Notes under the pieces: generated by a model
The model's input: the letters and a program-made list of their open reading frames with translations, nothing else
The model's database searches: none
Told to the model about the DNA's origin: nothing
Program-made: the position numbers and the translations under genes
From: Anaerolineaceae bacterium
GTDB taxonomy: Bacteria; Chloroflexota; Anaerolineae; Promineifilales; Promineifilaceae
Direction: 5' to 3'
NCBI GenBank assembly: GCA_002699125.1
Contig: PABI01000152.1
Location: forward strand, 1 to 64,000
Length of the DNA: 64,000 nt
Shown here: in pieces, positions 62,098 through 64,000 of the stretch
Layout of the letters: the number at the start of each line of letters is the position of its first letter
Position numbering within the stretch: the first letter of the stretch is position 1

Positions 62098-62339
62098 TGC
62101 TGGATTCCAAGCCACTTGCCCAGATCACGCAAGAAGCCATCCAAATTCTGTATGAGAAGCTTGGCATTGTTGATACAGTACGCTTTCTAAACCAGTTTAC
62201 AATTGGCTACGGCGATTATACGGCCGAAAGGGATGCGCTCTTTGCTGATATAACACTAGATGATATTTTGACCAACATTAAACGTAAGCGGAAACAAGAA
62301 GAGAATCGGCTGTTGATTGATCTCGATAACCAATCGTAA
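62097..62339 (+). CDS. Hypothetical 80-residue protein coupled to the ribbon-helix-helix gene
   Basis: The protein is alpha-helical (ITQEAIQILYEKLGIVDTVRFLNQF, YTAERDALFADITLDDIL) with a basic tail (IKRKRKQEEN). I recall similar short proteins in Chloroflexota and cyanobacteria, without a function. The 1-bp overlap with the upstream gene suggests the two act as a pair. Confidence 0.6.
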   Translation: MLDSKPLAQITQEAIQILYEKLGIVDTVRFLNQFTIGYGDYTAERDALFADITLDDILTNIKRKRKQEENRLLIDLDNQS

Positions 62340-62397
62340 CGTCAGTGCGATATATCCTTGCCAAAAACCGATTAATGCCTTGGTAAATCCTCACCAA

Positions 62398-62946
62398 TTA
62401 TACATCGCCAAAATGGCGCATGATCCCAGATACCTGCTCAGTCACATAATCCCCATATCCCCACCCCATCCAGCCTGCGTCACGTGCCAGGCGGGGCAGC
62501 CGGAGGGACAGGTCTCCTTCTTCGTATAAATGGGGGTTTGCCAGTAACAAGTCACGGAAATCGTCGAGCATTAATTCAAGTCCTTCATAAAACGGCTCAT
62601 CAATATCGCCATACTGTGTCGTAAAGCGCGTACCTGTCTCGACAAAAGTCAGCATTAAATCCAGTGTGCCCAGAGCATCACCGGTTAGCTGCCGATAGTC
62701 AGCTACAGGACGAGCGGCCAGCAGCATATTGGGTAGATCTGGCATCCCCCAAGTATCAGTCGTGAAGAACATCTCTACGATACGCTGCCGATATTTTGCC
62801 AAAAGTGATTCATCGCGTTGGCTCTCAGCGGCCAGCTGCTGCCCGCACCAGGGACAATAAGGGAAAGGCGCTTCTGACAACAACTCTGCCAATGCCATGC
62901 GGTGGGTTTGCCAATGGGCGCAGGTACAGGTAATGTTTTCGGTCAT
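62398..62946 (-). CDS. Hypothetical protein with N-terminal zinc ribbon
   Basis: This protein has 182 residues. The N-terminus has Cys pairs CTC...CPWC separated by about 24 residues, probably a zinc ribbon. The remaining ~140 residues are mainly helical (LMLTFVETGTRF, LELMLDDFRDLLLA) with a Trp/Gly-rich end (DAGWMGWGYGDYV). Family unknown to me. It is 3 bp downstream of the 139-residue gene, likely one operon. Confidence 0.65.
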   Translation of the reverse strand: MTENITCTCAHWQTHRMALAELLSEAPFPYCPWCGQQLAAESQRDESLLAKYRQRIVEMFFTTDTWGMPDLPNMLLAARPVADYRQLTGDALGTLDLMLTFVETGTRFTTQYGDIDEPFYEGLELMLDDFRDLLLANPHLYEEGDLSLRLPRLARDAGWMGWGYGDYVTEQVSGIMRHFGDV

Positions 62947-62949
62947 TTA

Positions 62950-63369
62950 TTACTCCAGATACACAGCTGACGCAGCAAAAGCGTCTTCCGGCTTGCCGAT
63001 GAAGCTGCCGTCGGGAAACACGGAAAGTTCGTACTTTTCATGGCTGTAGGTGTAAAAGGCAAATCCCCATTCATCGCCGCCAAAATAACGCAGTCGGCAC
63101 AGGTGCGTGGGCGTGTTGCGCAGTCGTTCCATCATTTCTTCGCGGGTTTCCGGCCAATCTTCGGGCGGCCAGCCCTCACTCAGATTTGGTTCGGTATAGG
63201 CGTCGATGTAGCAAAACTGGCCGCGGAAGCGAATATCTAGCCGGGTATACTGCCCGGCATAGTTTTCAGCAGCAAAATTCTCAATTCGCTGTGTCACTTC
63301 TTGTTTTTTGCTTTCCGGAATCTTTTTTCCACCGGAATTGGGAGCAAACACCCACTGCTTTTGGGGCAT
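62950..63369 (-). CDS. Hypothetical 139-residue protein
   Basis: This is a soluble protein with an alpha/beta appearance: a basic N-terminus (KKIPESKKQEVTQRIE), a strand-rich middle (LDIRFRGQFCYIDAYTEP, LCRLRYFGGDEWGFAFYTY) and a final strand-turn (LSVFPDGSFIGKPEDAF). It looks like a conserved hypothetical of bacterial genomes; no function is known to me. It has GGAGAGTAAG before the ATG. The zinc-ribbon gene follows closely. Confidence 0.65.
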   Translation of the reverse strand: MPQKQWVFAPNSGGKKIPESKKQEVTQRIENFAAENYAGQYTRLDIRFRGQFCYIDAYTEPNLSEGWPPEDWPETREEMMERLRNTPTHLCRLRYFGGDEWGFAFYTYSHEKYELSVFPDGSFIGKPEDAFAASAVYLE

Positions 63370-63615
63370 TTCTTACTCTCCTTACCGCGTTTAAGATGCA
63401 CTTAACGGGATAGTTTTTCTGCTGGGTAAAACGACTGTTTTCCAAACTCTATATCATGCGCACATTTTCTATCCAATAGTGACAAGTCGCAAGCTCTCAG
63501 TTAAAAACAGATCTCCGAACAATCTATGTCTATATTGTCATGCACACTTTTTTGTGCATCCAAGTTTTCAGATTCTCGCCTGGGTGGGAATGACAGCCGC
63601 AATTTTAAAAAAGTC
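63370..63615. other. Intergenic region near the right edge
   Basis: About 245 bp contain no supported gene. The plus-strand ORF at 63479 has no ribosome-binding site and is mostly antisense to the next gene. Confidence 0.4.
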
Positions 63616-63984
63616 TCATACCAGTTCTGTAGCCGCATTGCTTCGATACATCCCTAACAGCATTTTCCCGAGTTCATCCACCGAAAAAGCAAAGTCTAAA
63701 ATATACTCCCCCTCTTCTCGCGATATTTTGTGTTTTTCAGGTTCCTGTCCAAGTTTGAAGTCAAATTCCAGCATCAGTTGAGTGGATTCGATGATAGAAG
63801 TTACTTCCCGCGGTAGGCGTTCTCCCCATTTGAAGCTGGTAAGCTCAGTCAATATTTTCATTCGCTCTTTGGGCAAGAAATATAGCCAATTGGCTTTCAA
63901 ACGGTGCCAAAAAAATTCATGGTTAGTGAAGTTATGAAGAGCAGTTTTGGCCATACGTTTTTGTCGCTCATTGTCTCGTTGCAT
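63616..63984 (-). CDS. Hypothetical protein, possibly with its start outside the window
   Basis: The track gives 122 residues from an ATG at 63984, but the frame stays open upstream to the window edge (DYLEY before MQRDNERQ), so the 5' end may lie outside. It is helical and charged (WHRLKANWLYFLPKERMKILTEL; EEGEYILDFAFSVDELGKMLL). No family is recognised. Confidence 0.55.
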   Translation of the reverse strand: MQRDNERQKRMAKTALHNFTNHEFFWHRLKANWLYFLPKERMKILTELTSFKWGERLPREVTSIIESTQLMLEFDFKLGQEPEKHKISREEGEYILDFAFSVDELGKMLLGMYRSNAATELV

Positions 63985-64000
63985 GTATTCAAGATAGTCG

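Noticed and set aside
1-64000. CRISPR array, rRNA or tRNA genes
   Set aside because: No short regularly spaced repeats and no recognisable structural RNA sequence were seen. The only interspersed repeats are the 1.1-kb units.

Overview
The window looks like chromosomal accessory DNA from a Chloroflexota bacterium of the Anaerolineae/Caldilineae type. Supporting signs are Thr/Pro linkers of the TPTPTP type in exported proteins, lamin-tail and SH3b domains, very large REC/GAF/histidine-kinase proteins, an SNF2-SWIM pair with a pRiA4b ORF-3-like neighbour, and the absence of any rRNA, tRNA or core housekeeping operon. This placement is inferred from protein style and was not tested by a database search.

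The organising feature is a family of seven direct repeats (copies A to G, all on the minus strand) spread over 52 kb. Each carries one gene for a four-helix DUF2637-type membrane protein with a coiled coil and a C-terminal winged-helix domain. About 240 bp of upstream DNA is also conserved, including a tandem 11-bp direct repeat present in all seven copies. Four copies share a left-end sequence of about 90 bp. No transposase belongs to these repeats. Other genes sit one block at a time between them, so the region reads like a cassette array.

Layout: copy A (partial, 1-750); a four-gene minus-strand signalling operon (810-11573) in which every protein has a receiver domain (S1-REC-GAF-kinase, REC-multiGAF-PAS-kinase, REC-two-TM, REC-pseudokinase-winged helix); copy B; a PKD-like membrane protein gene (13164-14660); copy C; a rifampicin-phosphotransferase-like enzyme (about 16009-18510); copy D; a plus-strand group with a HARE-HTH/pRiA4b ORF-3-like gene broken by an amber codon, an SNF2 helicase and a SWIM zinc-finger protein (19641-25008). 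Next comes a GC-rich 16.5-kb minus-strand operon (25214-41714) encoding a subtilase and four very large uncharacterised proteins, one DUF6603-like. It is followed by an ASCH-domain gene, copy E, two exported lamin-tail proteins (one a phospholipase D-like enzyme), copy F (fused to a HEAT/membrane tail and broken by a stop), a gene split by an insertion sequence, and copy G. The right end is a defence island: AbiEi/AbiEii and a complete type I Wadjet operon (jetABCD, 54533-61217), then small TA-like genes and hypotheticals.

The strongest candidates for undescribed biology are the DUF2637/winged-helix repeat element with its putative operator, the five-gene giant-protein operon, and the all-receiver signalling operon. 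By eye, the palindrome ACGGCCGT occurs about 30 times, mostly outside the giant-protein and kinase operons. It may be an iterated genomic motif that separates resident from imported DNA.
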